This document shows, in pieces, positions 51,374 through 63,528 of a stretch of 64,000 nucleotides of DNA (positions are counted from its first letter, which is position 1; every line of letters starts with the position of its first letter). The translations under genes were made by a program, and so were the position numbers. Below the pieces are notes generated by a model. It saw only the letters and a program-made list of their open reading frames with translations. It made no database searches and was not told where the DNA came from. The stretch lies in the NCBI GenBank assembly GCA_015501075.1, contig JADNYJ010000019.1, positions 310,001 through 374,000 of the forward strand, given 5' to 3'. This DNA is from Gymnopilus junonius (Eukaryota > Basidiomycota > Agaricomycetes > Agaricales > Galerinaceae).

Positions 51374-52430
51374 CTAGAGCACCCCAAGCGTCTCGAGGGC
51401 AAGGTGCCACCGGGCTTGGAGAGGATTGTATATAAGACCCCGTAGCTCTGCTTGTAAACGAGGCAAACTGTTGCTTGATGCCGGTGACGATATCCACGGT
51501 TTCGACAAAGACGAGAGATGCAAGGAATCATCGTTCGTCGCCAAAGGAGATCGGTGTTCGCGGAAAAACTGCACGAGTTCCGAAGGCTTTATGAATTTGG
51601 AGTATGTATGTGTGCCTTTGGAGACTTTACGCAAGACATCCTCGGCCATAAGAATGGTGAGGAAATATGCAAGCGGTGTCCGCGACATCGTAGAGAGGAA
51701 GAGATGGCCACCGGGCTAGAAAGCATGAAATATCAGAAAGCGAAATGAGAATGGGGCCCGCCGCCAAACTAACTTTCACGAGCTCAGCACATGTTGAAAG
51801 GAATGCAGAAGGGTTGTCGACGTGTTCTATGACTTCCATTGAGCAGACTACATCATATCGTTTGGGTTTAGGAAGCAGAGTCTCAGCAGTTGTGTGTTGG
51901 TATGAAAGGTTCGGACTGCTAGAGGGGGAGAGCCTTGGGTCTGCTGAAGCATGTAATGAGGCGATCTTGATATTGGATTCAGACGCGTCAATGCCCAGGG
52001 TGTTGGCTCCCATACGCGCCAAACTCTGAAAGGGCCATACGTGAATATAAAGAGGTAATGTAGATTTGCAAATTGAAGGATGGCAACGGACCTCTGACAG
52101 AAGGCCCCCACCACAGCCTACATCCAGTACATCTAACCCTTCAAGCACATCAGCGCCGTCTGATTCTAGTTCTATATTTTCATCCTGGGCAATTTCAAGT
52201 AACTTGTCTCGGATGAATTGCATGCGAACAGGATTCATTTGGTGCAGGAAGCTGAATTCGCCTCGCTCGTCCCACCACTCGGAAGAAAGTTTGGAGAAAT
52301 GTGCAATTTCATCTTGGTTGACTGAGCTAGTTGGGTGACCACTTGAAAGGGTAGAAGCGCTTGCTGCGTGCAAAAGACGGGATCCGCGAAAGGAAGAATG
52401 ACGAGATAATAGTCTGATGAGAGATGACAT
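51374..52430 (-). CDS. COQ3: Ubiquinone biosynthesis O-methyltransferase Coq3
   Basis: Mitochondrial matrix SAM-dependent methyltransferase performing both O-methylations of ubiquinone synthesis. The start at 52430 gives MSSLIRLLSRHSSFRGSRLL, an Arg/Ser-rich presequence. Then come SSEWWDERGEFSFLHQMNPV, the SAM motif LDVLDVGCGGGLLSE, MGANTLGIDASESNIKIA, DVVCSMEVIEHVDNPSAFL and PGGHLFLSTMSRTPLAYFL. It ends LALETLGVL-stop. Two or three short introns. The length of about 315 residues fits the family. The substrate-side segment FIKPSELVQFF near the C-terminus is also typical. Confidence 0.93.
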
Positions 52431-53816
52431 TGGGATGGTCCGTGACCGTGGCGTTGGCCGTAGAAAGGGTGACTGGACATACTCACTGTCAGTTTAAGTT
52501 GAGAAAAAAGGAGGGAATCTGCATTGTCTCCTGGACATAGATACATCAGAAACTTAGGTCTATAGTACTGGGTAAGAATGTGACTATTAAGAGAAAATAA
52601 ATCAAGAGTAACTTTATGCGGCGTTAGAGAAGAAAACTTCAGCATAAGGAATTAGAGAAGAACGTACTTAAAGGATATTGTAGGAGAGAAAAAAGTAGAG
52701 GAGAAGGGCGAGCAAGGAAGCGGAGAAGGATGGGAAGAATTGCTTCTAGCATCTGGTCGGAATGCGCACCAAAGAAAACTGGCCACAACGCGGCTTGAGA
52801 CAATTGCTACGGGTATGGTGTCGTGAAGGGTCATCAGGAAATTGATGAAACGTCGCTAACAGAAGGTAGGGTATGGTGGGGTGTGATGTGGGCATGATGT
52901 GTCGTGAAGGGTCGTGAAGAAATTTAAGAAACGTCGTGGACACAAGGTATTATGGTCGTGAAGCTTTGAAGTGGGCACCACTGAACAATTAGATGGAAGT
53001 CTGTATTATGAGGACATGGCGCAGATAGAGGGAAGGAGCGGGAGAGGCTCCAGATGGGAGAGAGAATTGTACGAGAAGTTGATACGAACTTCGAAGAGAA
53101 AGTGGAACGAAAGTGCAGTAAAAGGGATGGAAATGTTGGCGTTTTTCCAGCTTACACAGGAACACAGCGATGGCAAATAAATAAGAATAAATTAAACAAG
53201 AACCCTACCTCGCTCCGCTTCGGCCAAAGCAGAGGTCCAAGCGTAATGAAAGAAGCAAAAAGATGAACGACAAAAGGGGAAGAACAAAGTTCAAACAGAT
53301 GTACACGAATTCGCGACATCTGCTTGAGTATATAGTATATAGTAGCTTCTGTTTAAGCAGAGCACTGTGACGATACACATTACTTCTGCTCCCGCAGAAG
53401 TGCCTCTCTTTTGATTCTTCTAAAAGTTTGAATCAGAGGAATCGAGAGTACTGTACCATTGAATCATTCGGCGTGGACATGACGTCTGGCTGTGGGTCAT
53501 ATTTTTTTTTTAATTTAAGAAAATCAGGTGGGAAGAGGCGGCGGTAAGGAGATCGGGAAGTCGAGTAGGAAGGTTGAGTAAAAAAAGTGTGTGTGTGAGA
53601 TCAGAAAATGTTTTGTGTCGATCCCGCCGATAATTCAAATTGCACAGTAATTGGGTTAGAGCTTTTGTTGCTATTCATTGTGACTTGCATAGACAAATAA
53701 ACGCCGAGGTGCACGTATTGCATGGGCATGATTTTTCCGAAGAAATAAATCGTCAAACTTCTCACTGAGATATGACTTAAATGCCGTGGACGTACATTTT
53801 GCGCACGCAATACGGG
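52431..53816. other. Spacer between COQ3 and STAND-like gene
   Basis: About 1.4 kb. It is purine-rich on the plus strand at 52.63-53.3 kb, with an imperfect direct repeat annotated separately. Short Lys/Arg/Glu-rich frames come from the base bias. A T/A-rich patch lies near 53505-53520. No gene is supported. Confidence 0.5.
52820..52955. repeat. Imperfect direct repeat, two copies
   Basis: Copies at 52820-52876 and 52901-52955 share GTCGTGAAGGGTC at the left, AAACGTCG in the middle and GGTA...TATGG at the right, with small gaps between. They look like an old local duplication in non-coding DNA. Confidence 0.6.
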
Positions 53817-54497
53817 TCAGGTACCCTGCACTAGCGCAAAGGTCCCGCCATATACCGCAATATTGCTAGAGTTCTGGAAGAACCTACGAACAATGTATCA
53901 GACAAGTCTATCGGGGTATAAATCTACTTACTCAGGCCGGCCGCCAATGATTATGGGACCTTGAGCGTTTGGGAAAATCTCCTCTATTTTCCTCTACCAC
54001 AATGCATTAGTATAGAGCTTATGATCGAACAAGTTATCTAAATCCCACCTGAAATTTTTGAACGAAGATGTCCATTCTTCCGGAGAGATGACATGCCCAA
54101 GAGGCGAAGAATTCAAATCAACAACCTGCCGAAGACTGAACAAAATCCTGCAAGATTCAAACGCATGAGGTATGATCAAATCGGAAGGCCTGTTTGATGT
54201 TTACTCTCTATATTGCCGAATTTCCTCGAGGAAGAGAGGCAATGATCGGGGAGGAATGTCCTGCAATGCGTCCCACATCTGATCAGACGCTTGATTAATT
54301 GAGTCGACTAGACTGGTGTCTATATGACGATCCTAGGGTAAGTTCAATTAGCTGGATATGTCGTTTCGGCGGCCAGATGGACTCACTCTTATGGTACAGG
54401 AAACGTCTCTCGTTGCAACTTGAATGTTTTCGCAATATTGGAAGAATAGCACAAGCCCCCTCTGGGTCAACGACAATGGAAACCAAGAATAGCCTCA
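53817..54497 (-). CDS. STAND/NLR-N-terminus-like small protein, 5' end undefined
   Basis: Not recognised by function. Joining exons through GT-AG introns gives LVLFFQYCENIQVATRDVSC, then HIDTSLVDSINQASDQMWDA, PPRSLPLFLEEIRQYREILF and VISPEEWTSSFKNFR. It then gives IEEIFPNAQGPIIIGGRPE and FFQNSSNIAVYGGTFALVQG, with T-stop at 53817. The helical first part followed by an Asn/Gly-rich 'GGTF' segment resembles N-termini of Agaricomycete NACHT/STAND proteins, but here the frame stops where the nucleotide-binding domain would begin. It could be a truncated NLR, or a stand-alone partner. The upstream exon(s) and true start (beyond about 54497) could not be fixed; SLESFKATRNF near 54.6 kb may belong to it. 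Confidence 0.45.
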
Positions 54498-55541
54498 GGG
54501 TTGTATAAGGCTAGGTGGACATGAATTAGCAGAAGTATTACAGGACTGTGCGGACCGTGATTGAAAATTTCTGGTCGCTTTGAAGGACTCCAGACTCAGG
54601 GTTTGTATTTTACTTGCAATCTGATTTAGGTTTCATTCAGTTTATTCAATCATGAATACAGTTTTCTAGATACGCACGAAAATAGGTATATTCTTTGGAC
54701 AGGGCGAACACAGAGTATCAGACGCCTTAAATTTGAGTAACTAAATCAGCGGTCGCCGGTGATAACAGGCGCTTACATGGAGCCAAGCGTTGACAACCGT
54801 CAAATGCTGCGGGTGCTGCGCGATTTCGCTTCTATCGCACTGGCTTCTCAGGTCCCACGACGGCCTACGGGGCTGCAGAATCGGGGAGATCACTAGGCGG
54901 TGGGTGGCCATATTGACTACTTTCCCGATTCCTAGATGGGGTGCTCCGGATGAAATCCCGTCAGCATCATACGTGGGCCGTGTCTCTTAGACCGCTTGAC
55001 TTCTGCCAGAGATAATATTGAGTGATGTATAGGTTAGTTACTGCTTTGAATGTAGCAATTAATCTTCTTACTACGTTGCCCGAAGTCGACGCATACCAAA
55101 TGAAAATTCTGGAACTTGACCGATGTAATGTAATTGAGGACACGTTAAGAAGGACAAAATATCGTTCTGAAAAGTTTGAAGAAAGGACAGTGCATTTTTG
55201 CCCTTGGAGACTAAGTAGTATACGAACTGTTCGAAGCTATTCGTGGATGCGAGGCAAGCTGTGACCAGATATTGTGATATGTGACGACAGTGACTAAGGC
55301 TGCAACGACTCGGGCGCCGAACAAACGAGAAAACGCCGTGCCCTTCTTCAGTCTGCCCTTAGTATTTCCGCGCAGGCGCACTGTACTCATTATTTCCACC
55401 GACAGAAACTTTCCAATCCCCTTTCTGTTTTTGCCCTCCCCGGATCACAGTGGGTCTGACTAATACCGACAGTGCGCCTGACATATCGGATTTCTCATCC
55501 CTATAACCTTTTGTCCGAGCCCATTACTGCGGGCATCTCCT
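54498..55541. other. Spacer upstream of CCC2
   Basis: About 1 kb. The left end may hold the first exon(s) of the STAND-like gene. Short frames at 54.79-55.46 kb have no family resemblance. No TATA box stands out before the CCC2 start at 55542. Confidence 0.4.
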
Positions 55542-58500
55542 ATGGCGTCCTTCCTCAACAATCTTTCGTCCTGGGCGCGGTCCCCCTCTTCCCCCTCTTT
55601 TGGCCAATCATCTAGCACCTATCTTCCTGCTTCATCGTCTGAGAAACTTGTGGATGAAAAGGAGGAGGAGAGTCCTCAGTCTGAGAAATGCGAGCTACGG
55701 GTTGAGGGTATGACATGCGGGTCATGTGTAGATGTAAGCCATTGTTCACCGCTTTGATGTTGTCAGGAGCTCAAGGAATTTATTTCTTAGTCTATCGAGA
55801 GTGCTTTAAGAGATCAGAAGGGCATTCACTCAATTAAGGTCGCTTTGTTAGCAGAACGAGCAGCTGTTGAATACGATACCGCTCTTTGGAGTGTCGATAA
55901 ACTCGTAAACGTAAGTTCATTCACCCCTCTATTGCTCGATAACTCATTCAATGCGCAGGAAATTTCTGATATTGGTTTTGATGCGTCATTCATACCCCCC
56001 ACACGAGCCGACGTGGTGCAGCTCAAGATATACGGCATGACGTGCTCTTCTTGCACGAATACAATTGAGACTGGTCTCTCAGCTGTACCAGGCATCACAA
56101 GTGTGGCCGTCAATCTGGCCGCAGAAACATGTACAGTGCACTTCGATCGTTCAGTCGTCACGCCTAGGGAAATGGTCAGTCATATCGAGGATATGGGATT
56201 TGATGCCATCCTGTCAGACCAGAATGATGCTACCCAACTTCAATCTTTGACACGGATGAAGGAGGTCCTCGATTGGAGGTCCCGCTTTCTATGGAGTTTA
56301 GCGTTTGCCCTCCCCGTTTTTTTCCTTCATATGATTGGTCCCAAGATTTCTGGAATCAAAGAATTCCTCTCCCTACGCCTCTTCAGTGCCATATACCTCG
56401 GGGATGTTTTGTCCTTCCTGTTTACCACTCCCGCTCAATTTTGGATAGGAGGAAGGTTCTACAAAAATGCTTATAAATCTCTCAAACACGGTTCGGCTAC
56501 AATGGACGTCCTCATCGTGTTAGGTACCTCTGCAGCTTATTTCTACTCGGTATTCGTCATGATAGCCGCCATGTTTAATACGATGCCCGACTATAGGCCT
56601 CACCTCTTCTTTGAGACCAGCACTATGCTCTTCATGTTTGTTTCCCTTGGTCGCTACCTAGAGAACAAAGCCAAAGGGAAGACCAGCGCAGCCTTGACGG
56701 ATTTGATGGCTCTCGCACCTTCGATGGCCACGATCTATACCGATCCTCCTGCTTGCACTCAAGAAAAGAGGATTGCAACTGAACTTGTCGAAGTTGGAGA
56801 TATTGTCAAGATCGTCCCAGGCGACAAAATACCTGCTGACGGCAAAGTTGTTAGGGGATCCTCCAGTGTGGACGAAAGCGCTCTCACTGGCGAGGCACTT
56901 CCAGTCAACAAGATCGTCGGGGATACTGTCATCGGTGGCACCGTTAACGGTCTCGGCACCTTCGACATGGAGGTTGTCCGGGCTGGAAAAGACACTGCAT
57001 TGTCGCAAGTCGTCCGCCTTGTCGAAGAAGCCCAGACTTCAAAGGCACCTATTCAGGCATTTGCAGACAGGGTCGCTGGCAAATTTGTCCCCACCGTCAT
57101 CAGCCTCGCTGGGCTCACTTTCGTGGCATGGATCATCCTCAGCAATTTAGTGGATGACGCACACTTACCGAGCATGTTCCACTCTCACGGAGCAAGTAAG
57201 CTCGCCGTCTGCATTCAGATGTGTATTAGTGTCGTCGTCGTTGCATGTCCTTGTGCTCTTGGATTAGCTACCCCCACTGCTATCATGGTCGGCACAGGCA
57301 TGGGTGCAAAGAATGGTATCCTCATCAAGGGCGGACGGGCTCTTGAGGCTAGTAAGAGCATCAAGCGTATTGTCTTTGACAAGACAGGCACGGTGACAAT
57401 CGGCAAGCTCACTGTTATGGGGATGCACTGGGTACCTGCTCCTGGTTTGATTGCCAACAATGAGCTGTACGCCGGCGATGCTGGTCTTGATGGCCTGTGC
57501 GCGGATGGAGTCACAGAACGCAAAGAAATCGTGGCAATGGTCTGTTCTACTGAAGCTAGGTCCGAGCACCCTTTAGCTAAAGCCATTGCGACATACGGTA
57601 AGGAGCTCCTTGGCACATCTGGTCCGGAAGCCTCTGTTGAAGAGTTCGAGAGCTTCACTGGTCAAGGGGTGAAAGCGAAGATTAGATGTCAAGGCAAGAC
57701 ACACACCCTCTTTATCGGAAGCGCAAGTTTTGTGACGTCAGGCGGCATATCAAGCAGCATCCTCGACGACAAGAGCGTACCCCAATACATCCCTTCTTCA
57801 CTTACTTCCTACGAGGACCAAGAAACTTCCATAGGTCGTACCGTCATTTTCGTTTCTCTCCTCCCAGTATCAGCTACCGGTAAAGCCTCAGCTGATCCAC
57901 GGCCTATTCTTGCGGTGTCTTTAGCTGATGCGCCTAAACCCTCGACCAAGCAAGCTGTGCAGGCGCTTGAAAAGATGGGGATTGAAGTGCATATGATGAC
58001 TGGAGATACTAAGGCCACCGCTGTTGCTGTTGCGAAGCAGGTTGGGATCCGGCCAGAAAATGTTTTCGCAAGTATGAGCCCCAAGGGAAAGGCATCTTTG
58101 GTGACGGAGTTGATGGAGAAGTATGGCGAAGGCGTTGCAATGGTCAGTGCCGTTCTCTTTTTTTCCTCGTGTTCTCTGTCCTAACATTGCATCCATAAGG
58201 TTGGAGATGGAATCAACGACTCTCCCGCTCTGGTGGCAGCCACGGTTGGTATCGCACTCTCTTCAGGAACGTCTGTTGCCATCGAAGCGGCCGACATCGT
58301 CCTTATGCGCTCTGACCTTCTCGACGTAGTCGCAGCCCTGCACCTCTCACGCAAGATATTCTCCGTCATCCGCCGCAACCTCATCTGGGCGTGCATCTAC
58401 AACGTCCTCGGTATCCCACTTGCCATGGGTTTCTTCCTCCCCTTTGGTCTGTATATGCACCCCATGCTCGCTGGTGCTGCTATGGCGTTCTCCTCTGTCA

Positions 58501-58802
58501 GCGTCGTTTGCTCTTCTTTAACGCTCAAGTGGTGGACGCGTCCAGCCGATAGTGTTATGCCAGAGGAGAGGGCTGCGCTGACTATTGGGAGGGGTGTGGC
58601 GCTCGCTGCCACGCCTAATGTCCCTGATAGCGGTGCGGGATGGACAGGCATGTTCTTGGATAGCGCTGCTAGCGTCTTAGACAGTGCGAGGGTGAGGGCG
58701 TTTGGCGGATTGTTTAGTGCTGGTGGGAGAAGAGGTGATGAGTATGGGTATAGTCAACTGCCTGTCGAGATGGAGCAGAGGGTGGAGAGCAGTCCCGTTT
58801 GA
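55542..58802 (+). CDS. CCC2: Copper-transporting P1B-type ATPase Ccc2
   Basis: Golgi P-type ATPase that loads copper into secretory cuproenzymes such as laccases and ferroxidases. The start at 55542 gives [20 protein letters not shown]. Two heavy-metal-associated domains follow, GMTCGSCVD (about residue 55) and [14 protein letters not shown]. The core has [16 protein letters not shown], the copper-site motif [18 protein letters not shown], the phosphorylation site [28 protein letters not shown] and [18 protein letters not shown]. It also has [20 protein letters not shown] and the C-terminal [19 protein letters not shown]. Three introns (after GSCVD, after DKLVN, and before VGDGIND). The total is about 985 residues. 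All catalytic residues are present. It has two metal-binding domains, as in yeast Ccc2. Confidence 0.95.
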
Positions 58803-59460
58803 AGAATTGGATCTTTTCTCCTATATATTGGTCTTTTGCTTTGAAATCCTGCTTTTGTTCTACCATGTATACCTGTTGAGATTCTGCAGGATCTATCCAT
58901 ATTGCCACTCCTTCCAATCCTCTACCCTTTTCTATTCGATCCTTGCATTAGTAGCAACGTCTCAGTCATCCATTTACCACCTATTCTCTTTTTCGGATTG
59001 GGATACCTAGGTTGACCATCTATTTATTAATCTGCACTATCGTCGTGGAAGGACTCGCCATTTGTTGTACCTAGTAATTATCAAAAGTCTACCTAACTGT
59101 AGGATGAGTTCTTGAGTTCCGATTTCGGATTGACACGGATTCGTGCTGAAGGTGTCACCTCGGCCCCTCGAGTTTGAGATGTTCGACCGCCTCTGATGTT
59201 TCTTGTCTCTAATTCGTGATACCCTAGGCTCTCCTCAAGATTGACCCAAAGTCAAAGTATACCCTCATTTAACATAATTCCATGGCTTCGAATAGAGCAG
59301 TGGGAAGTGTGTTTCTAGGCGACATCCAACAGCGCCATCGGCATCTCTCCTCTTCTACGCACAGCAGTCCACCTTCTTCTCCGCCAAGCAACTCCATCGC
59401 AGGCGTTTTCGCATTCTCCCAATCACACTCTACTTCTACCTCTTCGTCACCGCCACCTAC
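58803..59460. other. Spacer between CCC2 and dynactin p24-like gene
   Basis: About 660 bases with the CCC2 3' region and the promoter of the next plus-strand gene. A Ser/Pro-rich frame from 59282 overlaps the next gene in another frame and is not supported. Confidence 0.5.
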
Positions 59461-60449
59461 ATGGCCACTGCCTCTGAAGCAATTGATAGTATCGACATGG
59501 ATTCTTCTGTTGGAACGAACAAGCAGCTTACAAGTACCATTGATACTAGTGACAATATTCTTCCTTCAGCCCCGGGAAAAGTCGATCCTGTTCTGGCGCT
59601 CGAGCTAAGATTGCGATGGTTAGAGGCATTGGTACTAGGGATGAAGCAGGATGCTGGGAAGGATAGGAAAGGCAAGGCGAGGGAGTTTGAGTACGCGGGT
59701 GTCAGTTCCAGTACTGCCACCGCAAACTTGAAGCAAGGGGAGTCGTTGACGCGCCCTTACTGAGACGGTCCAGGTCAAGTTAGATAAGGCTGTCGAGGGC
59801 AACGAAGGCCTCAGAAGGTTCATGGACAGCTGTAAATTTTCAATGCATTTCCTTTCACCCCTTCATCTAACAAGACATTGTTTCTTTCATATGCAGATAA
59901 CCAGAATGCTCATCTCTTGACTCCCTCTTTCGCGTTGTCTGGCATACTTCCTGATCCGCCTTCTTTCGATAATATGACCCCGGAGGAGGTCAACGCGCTT
60001 CTGGGTGAAATGGAGCCTGACATACGTGCCGCTGACCGCGACCTAATTGAAATAGATACTCTAGAGAAGAAAGGTGTTCTCGGAGCAGGCCATCTCCCTG
60101 GTATGGAATCTCTTCCCTTAACCCGACCACGATAATTTATTCTTCTAACCTCTCAGACTATGAGAAATTTGAACCTCGTCTTAACGCTTTAGTTGAAGCT
60201 TATGATGAAAACTCAAAACTGGCTGCTTCCCTTGAGGTTCGAATAGCTGCCCTGGTTGAACGACATGCTACATACGTGAGTTTGCCCCTCTTGTCACGCT
60301 TCTGAACATTTCATGAATGAATCATCCATCAGGTTGACAATTTGTCCGAGTTATTCGTGGCTTGGGATGATACTCTCACAGAGGCAGAAGACAGGACTGC
60401 TCGCATGGAAAGAGACAAAGTAGAGCGCCTTCGCATGGGTCTCGAGTAA
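59461..60449 (+). CDS. Dynactin p22/p24-like subunit (DCTN3 family)
   Basis: Probable small shoulder-arm subunit of dynactin, the dynein cofactor. The start at 59461 gives MATASEAIDSIDMDSS, followed by a coiled-coil segment ALELRLRWLEALVLGM that parallels the N-terminal 'LE-RW-YG' part of DCTN3. A phase-0 intron (GTCAGT...CTGAG) joins to TVQVKLDKAVEGNEGLRRFM, then LLTPSFALSGILPDPPSFDN and YEKFEPRLNALVEAYDENSK. It ends with NLSELFVAWDDTLTEAED, the counterpart of the DCTN3 'FVQWDELL' end, and RLRMGLE-stop. The total is about 240 residues in five or so exons, mainly helical. The assignment rests on end motifs and overall layout. Confidence 0.68.
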
Positions 60450-60762
60450 AATTTCATCATGATTATCGTCTATTCACAGTTATTTTGCTTTATTGCCTTG
60501 CATGAAACATGACTACATCTACATGATCTAGTCGTCCTTGTGTCAATGCGAGAACTTGTACATCAAAATATATACAGGTGTCTCGTCGACAAGAAAAGGG
60601 GCCCAGTGAACCAGCCAATGTTTAGTAAGCGGCCCTGTTGCAGGCATTCTTAAAAAGCCCTGCCCAGTGCAATAAGCAGCGCACATATTTTGCTGCAAAG
60701 GCCTTGACGTATCTAGATAATAAATGATGGACTGGGGATAGGTCAAATTTTCACTGCATGGT
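60450..60762. other. Convergent spacer
   Basis: The 313 bases are two 3' regions facing each other. Nothing is visible. Confidence 0.5.
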
Positions 60763-62761
60763 CTAAGTCTCCGAGTTCTCCTTGACCGCTTCGCTGGAGG
60801 TGGAAAGCTCCATCTTCTTGGCCATTTCAGCACGCTCTTTCTTCACCCACTCGGGAGCATCTCTGACTGCATCGTACGGACGGGTTTTGAATGCCATGAG
60901 ATATCCTTGTAGGGCAGCCATAGAGAATTCCCTTTCAGGAATGGCGCCTGCAAATTTGGCAGCAAGGGTAGCAACCTTGGCTGAGGAAAGCTTAGGGGCA
61001 CGAGCATGATGCGAATATCCTGAGAAGTCGGCGGATTTGATAGGAAAGGCAGTGTCCTCATCAGATGAAGAGGAACGGGCAACTTTTTCTTCTTCAGATA
61101 CATAACCAGAATCTGCGATCACTGGGGATTCATCATCATCCGCGTGCTCCTCCTCTTCAGGCAGATAGAAGCAGCGATAAAGCTCGCGGGCCTGATATTT
61201 GCTAGCCAGTTTGAAGTGAACGTGAATATCCATACGTCCAGGGCGGCAGAGGGCAGGATCGAGAGAAGAATATTTATTGGTGGTAGCAAAGAGAATGCGA
61301 CCTTCCTGTGCACCGACACCGTCAAGGGCATTGAGAAGCCCACTGAGACTAACCTTGCTAGTCGATAAAGCTTTGGGTTTATCCTTTTCGTCCTTGATAT
61401 CCTTTGCTGCTTCTTCGGTCTTCTTTTTCCAAGTCCCGCTTGAGAGTCTGGCTGAAGGCTGCATCGATGTCCTCCATGAGAGCAATGCATTTTCTAGGGG
61501 CGAAGATTAGCACCCATTTCCTTGCCGGGGTGGATAAAATTGCTTACCAGGAAGATCAGAGATGAGTTCATTCAGAGCAGTGTCATCCAAGAGCGAACGC
61601 GAAAGCGAGACGATATAGACATCCAGCCCTAGTTCGCCAGCCAAGCCATGGATGATGCTGGTCTTGCCTGAACCAGGCACACCGTACTGGTCACGAAGCC
61701 GTTAGTAAATTGACAAAATTTCTGGAACAGAGACATACAAGGAGATAACCACGACGGAAGGGAATGCCGCGGGCAGCGTACCATGCCTTGCTCGCCAGGA
61801 AATCACGGGCGTCGTCAATGAGTAGGTCCTTGATACCATGATCTAAAACGATAGATTTCAGAGGGCGTTTAGGGCGAGAAGCCATATGTCGCCAGGAGTT
61901 GTTGGAGTCAGAGGTGTAGATGGAAATTGTGTTTTGTTGAGCAGTCTGGTAACCTTTTTGGCATCAAGTAAAAGCTGGTTCAGAATACGATGATTGCTGG
62001 AAAGGATGCTGAAAGTATTTTGTCAATACGTTTATCAGTCAACCGAAAGCTAACCGCATACCAAACTTCAAGAACCTCTTCCCGGACGATTATTGTACCC
62101 TTGCCTGATGATGCGGGTTACTCGAACCCAATGTCGCTTGTACCACAAATGGTGGACGGAAGCCTCAGAAGGGAGATAAGCCAGCTGCCTATCGCGGTTA
62201 AGAAGAGCTGTAAGATCATCCTCTTCTCCCTCCGATAAGTACTGCGTTGGAGTTAAGACCAAAGCTACGGGTGCTAATCTCAACATCTCTCGCGTTTTCT
62301 ATCAAAATAAACCGTTAGTCAATGGATATTGAAGGGAGATGGCTGGTGCTCACTCCATGAAGGTTGCTTGGAAAGCCAGAGCATCATCCAATCTGAGAAG
62401 AAAGAAGTCGATCAGATTTATCCTTGGTCGAGCATTAGTTAAACACACCGAAACTAGAGTCATCTTCCTCGAAGCGAGCAGTGATGAAGAAAGAACCATA
62501 TATCTTATAATAAAGATGCAGACCCAGGCGCCTCAAACTTTCCAAGATACCACCAAAGAGTAAAAGCTTGAGCCACTCTTGTAAGGCCGAATACGAGACC
62601 AAAAGGCTAATGAAGGAAGTGGCACTGATAGGGAGTGCCGTTGAATGTGCCGAATGGAGAGTGGCATTGGTGGCCGTAGCGTTTAAGCACCCGATGTGAT
62701 TAGAGTTGCTATTACTGAGGGCTGAAAAAATTTGCTGAGCTATTAGGATAGGCGAAGCCAT
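60763..62761 (-). pseudogene. BCS1-like mitochondrial AAA-ATPase, multiply frame-disrupted
   Basis: Family of inner-membrane AAA-ATPases related to the Rieske-protein translocase Bcs1, expanded in Agaricomycetes. The start at 62761 gives MASPILIAQQIFSALSN and a hydrophobic segment. Then come DWMMLWLSKQPSW, NARDVEISTRSFG, HRILNQLLLDAKK and TISIYTSDSNNSWRHMASRP. The AAA part has Walker A YGVPGSGKTSIIHGL, KCIALMEDIDAAF (Walker B), GLLNALDGVGAQEGRI, FATTNKYSSLDPALCRPGRM and ENSET-stop. Splice sites are intact, but the homologous frame changes by one base at about 62230, 62112, 61953 and 61424, the last in an A run. Translation as read would therefore be truncated several times. It may be a recent pseudogene or a stretch of poor consensus sequence. 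Stop at 60763. Confidence 0.75.
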
Positions 62762-62847
62762 CCTATCTATCAGAGCGAGATACAGAAGAGACGGGGAAAG
62801 GTGGCTGGCTGGGTTTAGTGATGTATTGAAAATTTATACCAAAATCA

Positions 62848-62887
62848 AGCATCCACAGCATCCACAGCATCGAGCATCCACAGCATC
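62848..62887. repeat. Short tandem repeat of about 9 bases
   Basis: Four imperfect copies of a unit close to AGCATCCAC, upstream of the BCS1-like start. It is non-coding. Confidence 0.6.
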
Positions 62888-63233
62888 TATGAGGTATTAT
62901 CGGACTGAGGCTTCAGATTGGGACCGAAGCCTGGGCAATTTGACTCATGTCAGAAGCATCTGACTCAAAAAAATGCAGGAGATGGTCACGAATTTCGAAT
63001 GCATGCAAAACACGTTCCGAGAAGTCGATATCGACCGGAGTTGACTAATAAACGTGTTAATGGGGATCATGATCATAGCCTCGTCGAGCAGATACGGGTC
63101 TCGAGGGCCGATTCTTGACCTTTCTTGACTCGAAGAACAAGAACGAATGGATGGAGCCGCGCTCGCACTGCTACCTAGACCGTGGGAAGGAAACGACATT
63201 GCCTCATTCTGCCTAGCTTACAGTGCCTTGCAT

Positions 63234-63528
63234 CAGACTCCTACCCAGTCTCACTCGGGCCTTATCTAATCTAATCTGTTGATCCGAAGTTTCAGCGAAA
63301 CTTGAACAACTTTTAAAGTCCTCGTGGACTGGCAAAACTTGTTGTATCTTTGGCTGACGTGAACATATCACATGATGGCCTGACAGCCTGGAATATGTTG
63401 ACAAACACAACCACATCAACAAGTTTTGCCAGTCCACGAGGGACTTTAAAAGTTGTTCAAGTTTCGCTGAAACTTCGGATCAACAGATTAGATTAGATAA
63501 GGCCCGAGTGAGACTGGGTAGGAGTCTG
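63234..63528. mobile_element. Foldback/MITE element, 295 bases, 9-base target duplication
   Basis: Two arms of about 113 bases are nearly perfect inverted repeats; one extra base in the right arm is the only difference seen. They start CAGACTCCTACCCAGTCTC and surround a centre of about 70 bases without coding capacity. The element is flanked on both sides by the direct repeat GCCTTGCAT (63225-63233 and 63529-63537), a 9-base target duplication as made by Mutator-like (MULE) transposases. The near-identity of the arms and flanks means a recent insertion. It would need a transposase from elsewhere. Confidence 0.88.

Noticed and set aside
53054..53266. Lys/Glu/Arg-rich plus-strand frames
   Set aside because: They are produced by purine-rich DNA and are not supported by splice signals or similarity.
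59282..59608. 108-codon frame starting upstream of the dynactin p24-like gene
   Set aside because: It reads the p24-like exon in another frame. The 59461 frame carries the family motifs and splices consistently.
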